Assembly: GCF_014201875.1 (NCBI RefSeq)
Contig: NZ_JACHFL010000007.1
Span: 1 to 64,000, forward strand
Direction: 5' to 3'
From: Deinococcus humi
Lineage (GTDB): Bacteria; Deinococcota; Deinococci; Deinococcales; Deinococcaceae
DNA length: 64,000 nucleotides
This document shows positions 56,676 to 64,000 of this stretch, piece by piece (the first letter of the stretch is position 1; each line of letters begins with the position of its first letter). The position numbers were made by a program, and so were the translations under genes. A model generated the notes under the pieces. That model was not told where the DNA came from. It worked only from the letters and a program-made list of their open reading frames with translations, and searched no databases.

Positions 56676-57137
56676 ATGAATTTAGACAGCCGATTATCAA
56701 GTGTGCTTCACCTGCTCCTCCACCTGATGGACGCCAAGGACGCCATACCCTCCGAGAAGCTGGCCATCGCCATGAATTCCAATCCTGTCGTCGTACGCCG
56801 GACGATGGCCGGACTGCGCGACGCTGAACTGGTGACTTCCGAGAAAGGTCACGGGGGTGGATGGCGGCTGAGTTGTGATCCCACGCAGACCACGGTCCTG
56901 GACGTGTACCGGGCGCTCGGCTCTCCCCGGCTGTTTGCGGTGGGCAACCGTTGCGAGACGCCCACCTGCCTGATCGAGCAGGCTGTCAATCTGGCCCTGA
57001 ACGACGCCTTTCAGGAGGCCGAAGCTCTGATTACCGCGCAGCTTGACACCCTCACCCTTGCCGCCCTCTCCACCGACTTCAGTCACCGCCTCAAGGTTCA
57101 TGCCAGCACCCATAAGGGAAATCCTCATGTCATTTGA
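56676..57137 (+). CDS. Rrf2-family transcriptional regulator
   Basis: 153 residues. The winged helix LSSVLHLLLHLMDAKDAIPSEKLAIAMNSNPVVVRRTMAGLRDAELVTSEKGHGGGWRL is typical of Rrf2. Only two cysteines (NRCETPTC) are present at the sensor position, not the three of [2Fe-2S] IscR types, so a thiol switch is more likely than a cluster. Its 3' end overlaps the next gene by 11 bases. Members of this YwnA/NsrR-like group often control the adjacent oxidoreductase. Confidence 0.94.
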   Translation: MNLDSRLSSVLHLLLHLMDAKDAIPSEKLAIAMNSNPVVVRRTMAGLRDAELVTSEKGHGGGWRLSCDPTQTTVLDVYRALGSPRLFAVGNRCETPTCLIEQAVNLALNDAFQEAEALITAQLDTLTLAALSTDFSHRLKVHASTHKGNPHVI

Positions 57138-58083
57138 AACTCACTTTGACGCCATAGTCATCGGCGGAAGCTATGCGGGGTTGTCCGGTGCGATGCAGAT
57201 CGCCCGCAGTGGCCGCCCAGTCTGCATCATTGACAGCAACCGGCCGCGGAATCGCTTCGCCGCTCACTCGCATGGCTTCTTCGGGCAGGACGGTCAACCC
57301 CCGCGCCAGATGATCGCGCAGGCTCGCGCGGACCTCACCCGGTACCCAAATGTCACTTTCCGGGACACGCGGGCCATCACGGCCAGCCGGGAGGACGGCG
57401 GCTTTAGCGTGACCACGGAAACGGGCGGGCCGCTACACGCCAGGAAGCTGCTGCTGGCCTATGGCGTGGTGGATCTTCTTCCGGACATTTCCGGCCTGGC
57501 GGAGCGTTGGGGCGTCACCGCCCTCCACTGCCCGTACTGTCACGGCTACGAGGTCAAAAATGAACGGTTGGGTGTACTGGGGGTCAGTCCGCTGTCCACC
57601 CATCAGGCATTGCTGATCTCGGACTGGGGTCCAGTCACCTTCTTCCTGAACGGACAACCTCAGCCGGACGAGGTCACTCTGGCAAAGCTGGCCGAGCGCG
57701 GCGTAAAGGTGGAAACAGCTCTGGTTACGGCTTTAGAAGGCAGCGCCCCGGCGCTGAGCGGTGTTCGTTTAGAGGATGACCGCCTGATTGCGCTGGACGC
57801 CCTATTTCTGGGATCGCGCATCCGCCCCGCCAGCGACATTGCCGAACAACTGGGCTGCGCCACAGAGGAGGGTCTACAGGGGCCGCTGCTTCAGACCGAC
57901 GCGTTCAAGCAGACCAGCGTGCCGGGCGTCTACGCGGCGGGCGATATCACGCCGCGCGTTGCCAACGCAAGCATGGCTGCCGCTGACGGCGTATTTGCAG
58001 GAGCCTCACTGCACCAGTCACTGCTCTTCGGGCCACTGGCCGCGCTGGAAAAGAACAGGCCAGAGAACCGCAGCAACCCATGA
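57127..58083 (+). CDS. FAD/NAD(P)-dependent oxidoreductase, thioredoxin-reductase-like
   Basis: 318 residues from ATG 57127 (AAGGGA ribosome site inside the end of the Rrf2 gene). FAD motif DAIVIGGSYAGLSGAMQIARSG, the CPYCHGYE redox box (CxxC) at about 136-139 and the C-terminal FAD motif GVYAAGDITPRVANASMAAADG. The overall length is that of low-molecular-weight thioredoxin reductases, but the NADPH motif is degenerate (LGVLGVSPLSTHQALL), so its partner is unsure. It is translationally coupled to the Rrf2 regulator, which suggests redox control. Confidence 0.93.
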   Translation: MSFETHFDAIVIGGSYAGLSGAMQIARSGRPVCIIDSNRPRNRFAAHSHGFFGQDGQPPRQMIAQARADLTRYPNVTFRDTRAITASREDGGFSVTTETGGPLHARKLLLAYGVVDLLPDISGLAERWGVTALHCPYCHGYEVKNERLGVLGVSPLSTHQALLISDWGPVTFFLNGQPQPDEVTLAKLAERGVKVETALVTALEGSAPALSGVRLEDDRLIALDALFLGSRIRPASDIAEQLGCATEEGLQGPLLQTDAFKQTSVPGVYAAGDITPRVANASMAAADGVFAGASLHQSLLFGPLAALEKNRPENRSNP

Positions 58084-58239
58084 AGATTTCGACGGATCCG
58101 GCAATCCTGGGCGAACCGACAGGTGCAAAGCTTTTTACTACTGGAACTGCAACCATCGGTGACCCTCGTTCTGGTCAATGACACGTTTACCGGCTGCCAC
58201 AGAAAAAACAAAAGAGGGATCGCGGGACGGCCGTGCCTT

Positions 58240-58281
58240 AGAGCAAGACGCCCCGTCAGAACGAACGGGGCGTCTTGCTCT
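58240..58281. terminator. Strong bidirectional terminator hairpin between convergent genes
   Basis: Perfect 17-base stem: AGAGCAAGACGCCCCGT (58240-58256) and ACGGGGCGTCTTGCTCT (58265-58281) with an 8-base loop. It lies between the oxidoreductase (right-going) and the S8 protease (left-going) and serves both. Confidence 0.88.
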
Positions 58282-58297
58282 GCGGCAGTTTTCTGGC

Positions 58298-60112
58298 TTA
58301 CTGCTTAACGATACGGTCAACTTCGGCAGTGCCGCTGTAGGGGGTAGGAGCGTTCAGGAAGCCCTTGAGCACCACCCGCCAGTCACCGGCCACGGGGTTG
58401 GGAATGCTGACTGCTTCATTGGTGCTGGTCCCCTGGGCACTGGAACCGATCAGCTGGCCAGCGGGGTTGTAGACTTCCAGGTCCAGGTCAAAGGCCGGAT
58501 TGCCCCAGTCGGTGCTGACGCGCAGGACACTTGAGCCAGCGGGCACCTTCAGGACGTGGCTGTCCTGCGCGTTGCTCACGCAACCGGCAGTCGGGGCGCA
58601 GACGGCAGTGTCCACGGTGCCGCTCCAGCCAGGCAGGACGGTGGTCTGGACCGAATAGCGGTTGGGGTTCTGGCGCACCGCTTCCCGCACCGAGGCATTG
58701 GCGTCCACATAGCCGTAGCCCACTTCCCATTCCTCGCGCTTCTTCACGACCACCTGGGCCGGATCAAGGCCGCTGGTTGCGCTGGCTGCGTAGTACATCG
58801 CGCGGCTGGTCTTTTTAAAAGTGGCCAGCACACTGTCGAGGTTCATCTTGGGGTTGGCCTCGAGCATCAGCGCCACCACGCCGCTGATGTGGGGCGTCGC
58901 CATGCTCGTGCCGCTGATGGTGGAGTAACGGGGATTGTCGGTATCCGGCACGGTGGTGGCGGCCAGGCCAGTCAGGGCGCGGGCGGCGCTGATATCGACG
59001 CCAGGGGCGGTCACGTCGGGGTGGACCAGTGCGTCACCGGCGCGGCCACGGCTGCTGAAGTCAGCGAGGTAGCCCTGCTTGTCACCGGCGGCCACGCTAA
59101 TCACGCAGGGGCTGGCCGAGTACGGGTTGAGGGTATTGGCATCTGGCCCCTCGTTGCCGGCAGCGAACACCACGACCATTCCCGCGTCGTAGGCGCGCTT
59201 GGCGGCGATGCTGATCGGGTTGTATGGCGCGAATTCGCCGCTGCTGCCCCAGGAGTTGCTGATCACACGCACGTTGTAGGTCTCGCGGATTTCGGGCTTC
59301 ATCAGGTAATCAAAGCCCTGCAAGGCGTACAGGATGCTCAGGCCGTCGCCCGCGCCGACACCCACCAGGGTGGCGCCGGGTGCAACCCCGCGCCGCATCC
59401 GGGCGCTGCCAGCCGAGGCCGCGCCGCTGCCGCCAATGGTACTGGCAACGTGTGAGCCGTGCCCGCTGCTCGTGTCCGTGTTGGGCAGATCCAGATACAG
59501 GTAACCGCCCGCCGGGGTGTCTGTCACGGGACCCACCAGCTTCACGTTCTTGGCGACGTGGGCCAGGTCAGGGTGAGTGCCGTCAACGCCGGAATCGATG
59601 ATGCCCACGCCGATGCCCTTGCCGCTCACGCCGTAGGTGCTCTGGGCGGTGTCGGCGCCGATGAACTTGACGCTCTCAGCGAGTTTGTACTGCAAAGGGG
59701 CGTCCTGATAGATGGATTGCAGGCCGGGCAGGCTGGCCTTGAGCTGGCCAATCAGTTCCGGAGTGATCAGGGTCTTGACGGCCACCATCGGCAGCACGTT
59801 CAGGGCACCCAGGCCGCGCCCGAGATCCACATTCATGTTGGAATCCATCCAGCGAATCGCCCGGCCCTTGCTGGTATCGTCGGCGAATGACAGGATCAGG
59901 GTGCCCACTTGACCGTACCGCATCGAGCTGTCGACCTGCACGCTGCTGGGACCAGAGGCATACAGGGCCGAGCACGCCGAGAGGGTGGTGGCCTGGGCGT
60001 TCACTCGGCCCAGCTGGGCGGCGGTGGGGGTAACGGAACCCTGAGGAGTGCTCTGTCCACAGGAAGCGAGGATGACGGTCAGACCCAGGCCAAGCTTGGA
60101 GAAATTCTTCAT
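58298..60112 (-). CDS. S8-family (subtilisin-like) lipoprotein protease
   Basis: 604 residues from ATG 60112 (AAAGGAG ribosome site); the longer frame to 60343 is untranslated DNA and part of the next gene. Signal peptide with lipobox VILASCGQ (Cys18). A propeptide-like region covers about 40-140. The catalytic triad is Asp173 (GIIDSGVDGTHPDL), His218 (GHGSHVASTIGG) and Ser403 (SGTSMATPHISG), with oxyanion Asn320 (AAGNEGP). A C-terminal beta-sandwich (about 500-604) looks like a P/proprotein-convertase-like domain. It is a surface-anchored protease; Deinococcus has many. Confidence 0.95.
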   Translation of the reverse strand: MKNFSKLGLGLTVILASCGQSTPQGSVTPTAAQLGRVNAQATTLSACSALYASGPSSVQVDSSMRYGQVGTLILSFADDTSKGRAIRWMDSNMNVDLGRGLGALNVLPMVAVKTLITPELIGQLKASLPGLQSIYQDAPLQYKLAESVKFIGADTAQSTYGVSGKGIGVGIIDSGVDGTHPDLAHVAKNVKLVGPVTDTPAGGYLYLDLPNTDTSSGHGSHVASTIGGSGAASAGSARMRRGVAPGATLVGVGAGDGLSILYALQGFDYLMKPEIRETYNVRVISNSWGSSGEFAPYNPISIAAKRAYDAGMVVVFAAGNEGPDANTLNPYSASPCVISVAAGDKQGYLADFSSRGRAGDALVHPDVTAPGVDISAARALTGLAATTVPDTDNPRYSTISGTSMATPHISGVVALMLEANPKMNLDSVLATFKKTSRAMYYAASATSGLDPAQVVVKKREEWEVGYGYVDANASVREAVRQNPNRYSVQTTVLPGWSGTVDTAVCAPTAGCVSNAQDSHVLKVPAGSSVLRVSTDWGNPAFDLDLEVYNPAGQLIGSSAQGTSTNEAVSIPNPVAGDWRVVLKGFLNAPTPYSGTAEVDRIVKQ

Positions 60113-60277
60113 GGGGGACTCCTTTGGATACATTAGGTGCTTGAGCCCATTGGAGCAGGGAACTCTCAAAAAAAACACAAAGCAGTCATAAAGCGCGAAC
60201 CGCAGCGCGGCGGACCCGGAGTGACAAACGCAGGACCCGTCTGAAACTGGCGTTGGGAGCGCCCATTTGCGCCGCTC

Positions 60278-60283
60278 TATACT
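60278..60283 (+). promoter_or_regulatory. -10 box of a leaderless promoter
   Basis: TATACT six bases before the ATG at 60290, with no Shine-Dalgarno sequence; the transcript probably starts at or next to the ATG. It shares its upstream region with the divergent S8 gene. Confidence 0.65.
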
Positions 60284-60289
60284 CGGTTC

Positions 60290-62770
60290 ATGGCACTTCT
60301 TCCTTTGCCCGTCCGGCTGCTGCAGCGCCTGCAAAGGGATCATCGGGACGGACGCTGGGCCGGCGTGGTGGCACCGGTAGAGGTGGGGGCCAACCAGTCC
60401 GGCCTGACGGCCTGGGCTGAGGCGCAGGGCTGGACGGTCTGGCGGACCCCGCCACCGCCGGAGAAGACCGGGTGGTTGTGGCTTCCAGCGGCCCGGCAGG
60501 ACTTGCAGAAACTGCCTTACGCTCCTGAAGATGTCCTGGTGTTGGGTGGGGCAGACCTGTGTTACACCCCCGAGGACTGGGCTGCGGCCCTTCCTGATCA
60601 GACCCAGGCCGAACGGACCGCCACCTTCGCGGTCAGTGGCGGCTGGCCTGGAGCGCTGGAACTGGCCCGGCAGCGGCCCGGTGACCGGGAGGCCTACCGG
60701 CAGCCCCAGGCCAGCGTGCTGCTGGCTCCCTTTCTGCCTCCTGAAGAACTGCGATCAGCGGCGCGGGTGCTGGCGGTATCGCCGCTGGTCACGCCGGGGG
60801 TGGGGGCAGCGCTGGACGTGGCCCCGACGGTCTGGCAGTCGCTGGTCGAGGGCGGCTGGCTGTGGCCGGCAGCGGGCGGCTGGGCCTTCCCGTCCCTGCT
60901 GCGCCGCGTGCTGACGCCGGACCCTGATCCCGGCCTGGCCCGTCGGGCTGCCCAGGCCCTGCAGGAGGCCGATCACACCAGCGCGGCGCTGGAGGCGCTC
61001 GCCGACGCGGCCCTGTGGACCGACTACCTGTCGCTGTTGATCCGGACTGCCCGGACTGGCCAGGGAGAGGCGGCCCTGCGCGCTCAGCTGCGTCGTCTGC
61101 CGGAACGCTGGCGGACAGCACCCGAGGCGCTGTACCTCGCGGGATTGGTGGCCCGGGTGGTGGGGGATCTGGACCGTGCCGAGACGCTGTATACCCGCGC
61201 CCTGACCGGTCTGGTAGATGGGGCGGGGGCGCTGGTCCTGAACGCCCGTGGGGTGGTGCGGGCCATGCGGGGAGAGGTGGACGGAGCGCTGGACGATTTC
61301 ACGCAAGCCGCACAGAGCGACGGGCGGACGGCCGGAGAGGCCAGTCAGAACCGCGCGACCCTGCTCGTGCAGCTCGGGCGACATGCCGAAGCCGAATCCA
61401 GCCTGAATGCCGCTGTGGCCGCCTTCAGAGAGGCCGGTGACCTGCTCAGGGAGGTCTACAGTCTCCAGACGCTTGGCTCCCTGCATTTCGGACGTGGACT
61501 GTTGCGTGAGGCGCTTGGGCCCTACCGGAAATCGCTGCAATTGTCCCTTGCCGATTTTCCAGAGGACGCCGTGTTCTCCCACCTGAATCTGGCCGAATCC
61601 CACATCTACCTGGGCGAATTCGATCAGGCCGAGCACCACCTGCAAGCGGCGGCAGCCCACAACGAGCGTCACCCCTCCAGCCTCACAGCCGGCTGGATGC
61701 ACCGGGTGCAGGCCATTCTGGCCCTGCAACTCGGCGAGGGGGCTCAGGCCATTGCGGCGCTGGACCGCATTCAGACCGACGACCGCAGCTTGCAGGCAGA
61801 GACGGCCCTGCTGCGGGTGCGCGCCTACCGGGAACTCGGGCAGCCACAGCAGGCGCTGGCCACCCTGCAGCCAGCCCGCCCGCTGGGCCTGCGCGCCGAG
61901 CTGGAGGAAGCCCTGCTGGGGCAAGCCGAGATTGATCCGGTAATTGAGGCCGCGCGGCAGGAGGAGGCGCGTCTGGAACTCGTGACCGCCCTGCTGCACC
62001 GATCCACCCCGGAGGATCTGCAAGAGGCGCTGGAACTGATCCGGCAGCATGGTTACCTGGCCGTGCTGGGCAGCCGCGCCGCCGCCCCACTGGCCAGCCT
62101 GGCCCAGGACCCCTCCACCCGCGCCCTGTTCCCGCTGCGCATTCAGACCCTGGGACCACTCCGCTTCACCCACGCCGGGCGCCAGGTGCAACTGGCCGAT
62201 TTCCCGACCCGCAAGAGCGCGGCGCTGCTGGTTGCACTGGCCCTGGCCGAACACCCGCAGTCACGGGAAGTGCTGGCCGAACGGTTCTGGCCCGGTGCCA
62301 AGAATCCGCTGGCCAGTCTGCAGACGGCGATCTACCATCTGCGTAGCACGTTCGGGGTTCCGCTGGTGGGCAGCGAACGCGGCCTGATGTCCCTGCTGTT
62401 TCCGGTTCAGAGTGACCTTGCTGACCTGCGCCGGGCTCTACAAAGCGAAGATCTGACCGGCCTGGCGGCCCTGTTGCGTCCGCTCACCGCTCCGCTGACT
62501 GTTCTCTCCGACCTGCCTGCTGAACTGACCGAGGAGCGGGCCTGGGCCGAACACCTCCTGCACGACGCCTTGCGGCTTCACGCTCAGGCGCAGCCGGCGG
62601 CCGAGGTCCACCGCCGCGACGCGCTGCGCGCGCTGATCGCCACCGATCCACTGGCCACGGACAGCCGCGAGGACCTGATCCGCTGGCACGAACTGCACGG
62701 CGAGGAGGAGCTGGCCGAGCAGGAACGCCGCCATCTGGCGGATGTCCTCAGGGCGCTGGGTGTGGACTGA
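60290..62770 (+). CDS. MalT-like regulator with degenerate P-loop, TPR repeats and C-terminal BTAD/winged helix
   Basis: 826 residues. The N-terminus (1-60) resembles MalT-type STAND proteins, but the Walker A position reads GVVAPVEVGANQSGL, without the GK(S/T). TPR-like repeats cover about 270-560 (ALYLAGLVARVVGDLDRAETLYTRAL, LNLAESHIYLGEFDQAEHHL). A winged helix with QTLGPLRFTHAGRQVQLADF and SREVLAERFWPGAKNPLASL follows from about 620, then a BTAD-like helical end (EERAWAEHLLHDALRLHAQ, LIATDPLATDSREDLIRWHEL). The DNA-binding module is therefore at the C-terminus, the reverse of classical SARPs. The gene is leaderless and divergent from the S8 protease, a possible target. Confidence 0.86.
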   Translation: MALLPLPVRLLQRLQRDHRDGRWAGVVAPVEVGANQSGLTAWAEAQGWTVWRTPPPPEKTGWLWLPAARQDLQKLPYAPEDVLVLGGADLCYTPEDWAAALPDQTQAERTATFAVSGGWPGALELARQRPGDREAYRQPQASVLLAPFLPPEELRSAARVLAVSPLVTPGVGAALDVAPTVWQSLVEGGWLWPAAGGWAFPSLLRRVLTPDPDPGLARRAAQALQEADHTSAALEALADAALWTDYLSLLIRTARTGQGEAALRAQLRRLPERWRTAPEALYLAGLVARVVGDLDRAETLYTRALTGLVDGAGALVLNARGVVRAMRGEVDGALDDFTQAAQSDGRTAGEASQNRATLLVQLGRHAEAESSLNAAVAAFREAGDLLREVYSLQTLGSLHFGRGLLREALGPYRKSLQLSLADFPEDAVFSHLNLAESHIYLGEFDQAEHHLQAAAAHNERHPSSLTAGWMHRVQAILALQLGEGAQAIAALDRIQTDDRSLQAETALLRVRAYRELGQPQQALATLQPARPLGLRAELEEALLGQAEIDPVIEAARQEEARLELVTALLHRSTPEDLQEALELIRQHGYLAVLGSRAAAPLASLAQDPSTRALFPLRIQTLGPLRFTHAGRQVQLADFPTRKSAALLVALALAEHPQSREVLAERFWPGAKNPLASLQTAIYHLRSTFGVPLVGSERGLMSLLFPVQSDLADLRRALQSEDLTGLAALLRPLTAPLTVLSDLPAELTEERAWAEHLLHDALRLHAQAQPAAEVHRRDALRALIATDPLATDSREDLIRWHELHGEEELAEQERRHLADVLRALGVD

Positions 62771-63069
62771 AAGCGAGTGTCCTGGTCCCCTCTCAAAGTG
62801 CTCGAGGATGGCGAGAAACGATGGTCTTGCCTGACTGTGGAGCGGCCGGGGGGCGAAGGTGGTCAGGACCCACCTACTCAATGGCAGAACGCGTGTTTCT
62901 AGGCGGTGAGAGACCTGTCTGAAGATGCCAGCCGCCCTGGATCGGGTGTCGGTGGCGGGCGGATAGGGCACGTCAGGTCAGGCTGTAGGACTGGGTTGAG
63001 GCAACACAACCTGGAGGGACCCCTCTTTCATTTTTGAAATCACTGCACCCTGGCAGCCCGCTCAGGCCG
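62771..63069. other. Gap without a gene
   Basis: No supported feature before the SHOCT promoter. Confidence 0.4.
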
Positions 63070-63124
63070 TTCACGCGGCATTCACATGCTCTTCCCCCGC
63101 GCTTCACGCACTCCGTCCTACCTT
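63070..63124 (+). promoter_or_regulatory. TTCAC direct-repeat promoter of the SHOCT-protein gene
   Basis: TTCACGC at 63070-63076, TTCACAT at 63081-63087 (+11), TTCACGC at 63103-63109 (+22), nine bases, then TACCTT (63119-63124) as -10 box. The 11-base phasing fits an OmpR-fold regulator; the response-regulator gene just downstream is the obvious candidate. Confidence 0.6.
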
Positions 63125-63185
63125 CTGTTTCAAGGAACGGGGCCGCGCCGGGTGGCCCGTCAACACGAACACAGGAGAAATGCCC

Positions 63186-63671
63186 ATGGACGTCATCATC
63201 AACAACCCCGCCCCGCAGACCCAGTACGCACCCATGGTTCAGGCCCCCGCCGGATACGGTCCGGGCTATGGTCCCGGTTACGGGTACCACACCCATGGTG
63301 GCCCCGGCTTCCTTCTACCGTTGCTGTTGATCGGTGGCCTGATCTTCTTGCGGGGGCGGGGCAAGCGCCGCCGCTGGGCCAGACGTCAGCACATGCAACG
63401 CCTGAACATGGCGGGCGGCGCCTCTACCACCCCCGAGAACGACTGGAATCTGCGCGAAGATCCACGTGAAGACATGCGCGAGATGTTCCGCCGGGGCCGC
63501 GAGAAGTTCTTCAGCGACGGTGCGTTGGCCATCGTCCGCGAGCGCTACGCCAGGGGCGAGATCAACGCCGAGGAATACGAGAACCTGCGCCGGACGCTAA
63601 GTGAGGAGGGCGAACACACAGGAGCAGACCTGAGCAGGCCCAACGCTGGGAACGATGAACTGAAGCTCTGA
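63186..63671 (+). CDS. Membrane protein with SHOCT domain
   Basis: 161 residues from ATG 63186 (CAGGAGA ribosome site); an ATG six bases earlier is too close to it. An N-terminal Tyr/Gly/Pro repeat (GPGYGPGYGYHTHGG), one membrane segment (FLLPLLLIGGLIFL, about 45-58), a basic patch, a helical region, and a C-terminal SHOCT domain (LAIVRERYARGEINAEEYENLRRTL). SHOCT proteins are oligomerising membrane-associated helical proteins, often stress-linked. It is the first gene before a two-component response regulator. Confidence 0.88.
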   Translation: MDVIINNPAPQTQYAPMVQAPAGYGPGYGPGYGYHTHGGPGFLLPLLLIGGLIFLRGRGKRRRWARRQHMQRLNMAGGASTTPENDWNLREDPREDMREMFRRGREKFFSDGALAIVRERYARGEINAEEYENLRRTLSEEGEHTGADLSRPNAGNDELKL

Positions 63672-63683
63672 AGTCAGGTTTAC

Positions 63684-63712
63684 AGGCGGCAGCGGGACAT
63701 CCTCTGTCGCCT
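63684..63712 (+). terminator. Hairpin terminator candidate after the SHOCT gene
   Basis: AGGCGGCAG (63684-63692) pairs with CTGTCGCCT (63704-63712) with one G-T wobble, then CTTTCTC. It may partly separate the SHOCT gene from the response regulator. Confidence 0.55.
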
Positions 63713-63765
63713 CTTTCTCACCCTGACGTGCACAATAAGGCCCAGCCCCAAGGAGGCCCACGCGC

Positions 63766-64000
63766 ATGACCACCATCCTGATCGTGGAAGACGAGGCCCG
63801 GCTGGGCGATATTCTGGAGGAATACCTGCGCCGTGAGGGCTACGCCACCGAACGCGCCATGACTGGTCTGCGGGCACTGGAACTGTGGCGTGCGGCCCGT
63901 CCGTCCCTGATGCTGCTGGACCTGATGCTCCCGGGCATGGACGGCCTGGAAGTGGCGCGCCGCGTGCGTGCCGAATCCCCCCTGCCGATCATCATGCTGA
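63766..64000 (+). CDS. OmpR-family response regulator, N-terminal part (runs off the window)
   Basis: 78 codons are visible from ATG 63766 (AAGGAGG ribosome site). Receiver domain: ILIVEDEARLGDILEEYL (acidic pocket), MLLDLMLPGMDGLEVARRVR with the phosphoacceptor Asp of LDLMLP, then LPIIML. The DNA-binding domain and any histidine kinase lie beyond the window. It is a candidate regulator for the TTCAC repeats upstream. Confidence 0.92.
   Translation, partial: MTTILIVEDEARLGDILEEYLRREGYATERAMTGLRALELWRAARPSLMLLDLMLPGMDGLEVARRVRAESPLPIIML

Noticed and set aside
60755..62254. 499-codon frame on the minus strand inside the C-terminal BTAD regulator
   Set aside because: Gln/Gly-rich with no domain; shadow of the TPR-coding frame.

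Overview
The window is GC-rich and reads like a Deinococcus accessory replicon (megaplasmid or secondary chromosome). The reasons are a parA-parB locus whose ParA carries the variant P-loop NHAGGAGKT, several very large BTAD/SARP-type regulators, many lipoproteins, and several genes with a TANNNT -10 box 6-8 bases before the start codon (leaderless transcripts, known to be common in Deinococcus). No rRNA, complete tRNA, CRISPR array or recognisable replication initiator was seen. The species is not assigned.

Layout. 1-5.1 kb: a truncated ORF tail, a hypothetical gene and the first giant BTAD-AAA-TPR regulator, divergent from a 64-aa gene. 5.1-7.7 kb: parB-parA bracketed by two copies of one long palindrome (parS/operator candidates). 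7.9-12.4 kb: GNAT acetyltransferase, a Na+/H+ antiporter broken by two stop codons, an HxlR/SDR divergon and a DUF302 protein. 13.4-18.7 kb: two secreted proteins in an operon and a secreted alpha/beta hydrolase. 19.4-22.8 kb: second BTAD regulator. 23.5-28.4 kb: a hypothetical gene, then a peptide-type ABC importer (binding protein, two permeases, no ATPases) ending in osmC. 29.6-33 kb: NADPH oxidoreductases with a divergent HxlR regulator, and an IS1-family element. 33.4-39 kb: CHAD protein, secreted protein, MFS pseudogene, and a P-loop kinase-like gene plus MarR gene behind a long inverted-repeat operator. 39.6-46.7 kb: a short BTAD regulator, a lipoprotein, NudK-like Nudix hydrolase, and paralogous secreted proteins. 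47.1-53.7 kb: a lipoprotein resembling the pore-forming part of anthrax protective antigen/binary toxin B, a small upstream gene, and a divergent BTAD regulator. 53.9-64 kb: S10 peptidase, Rrf2 regulator plus flavoprotein, S8 lipoprotein protease, a BTAD regulator with inverted architecture, a SHOCT membrane protein and the start of an OmpR-type response regulator.

The main discovery candidate is a shared promoter architecture. Six promoters (upstream of genes at 13398, 18717, 34889, 41893, 45252 and 45807) carry two NNGYCAY heptamers with an 11-base period, then exactly 11 bases, then a TANNNT -10 box. This has the geometry, and in one case nearly the sequence, of a Pho box or SARP operator. 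All six genes encode predicted exported proteins or lipoproteins, three of them with a related beta-rich domain. The sites suggest one OmpR-fold regulator (a PhoB-like response regulator or one of the five BTAD proteins) controlling a cell-envelope/secretome regulon. A second candidate is the protective-antigen-like lipoprotein at 47136-50303.
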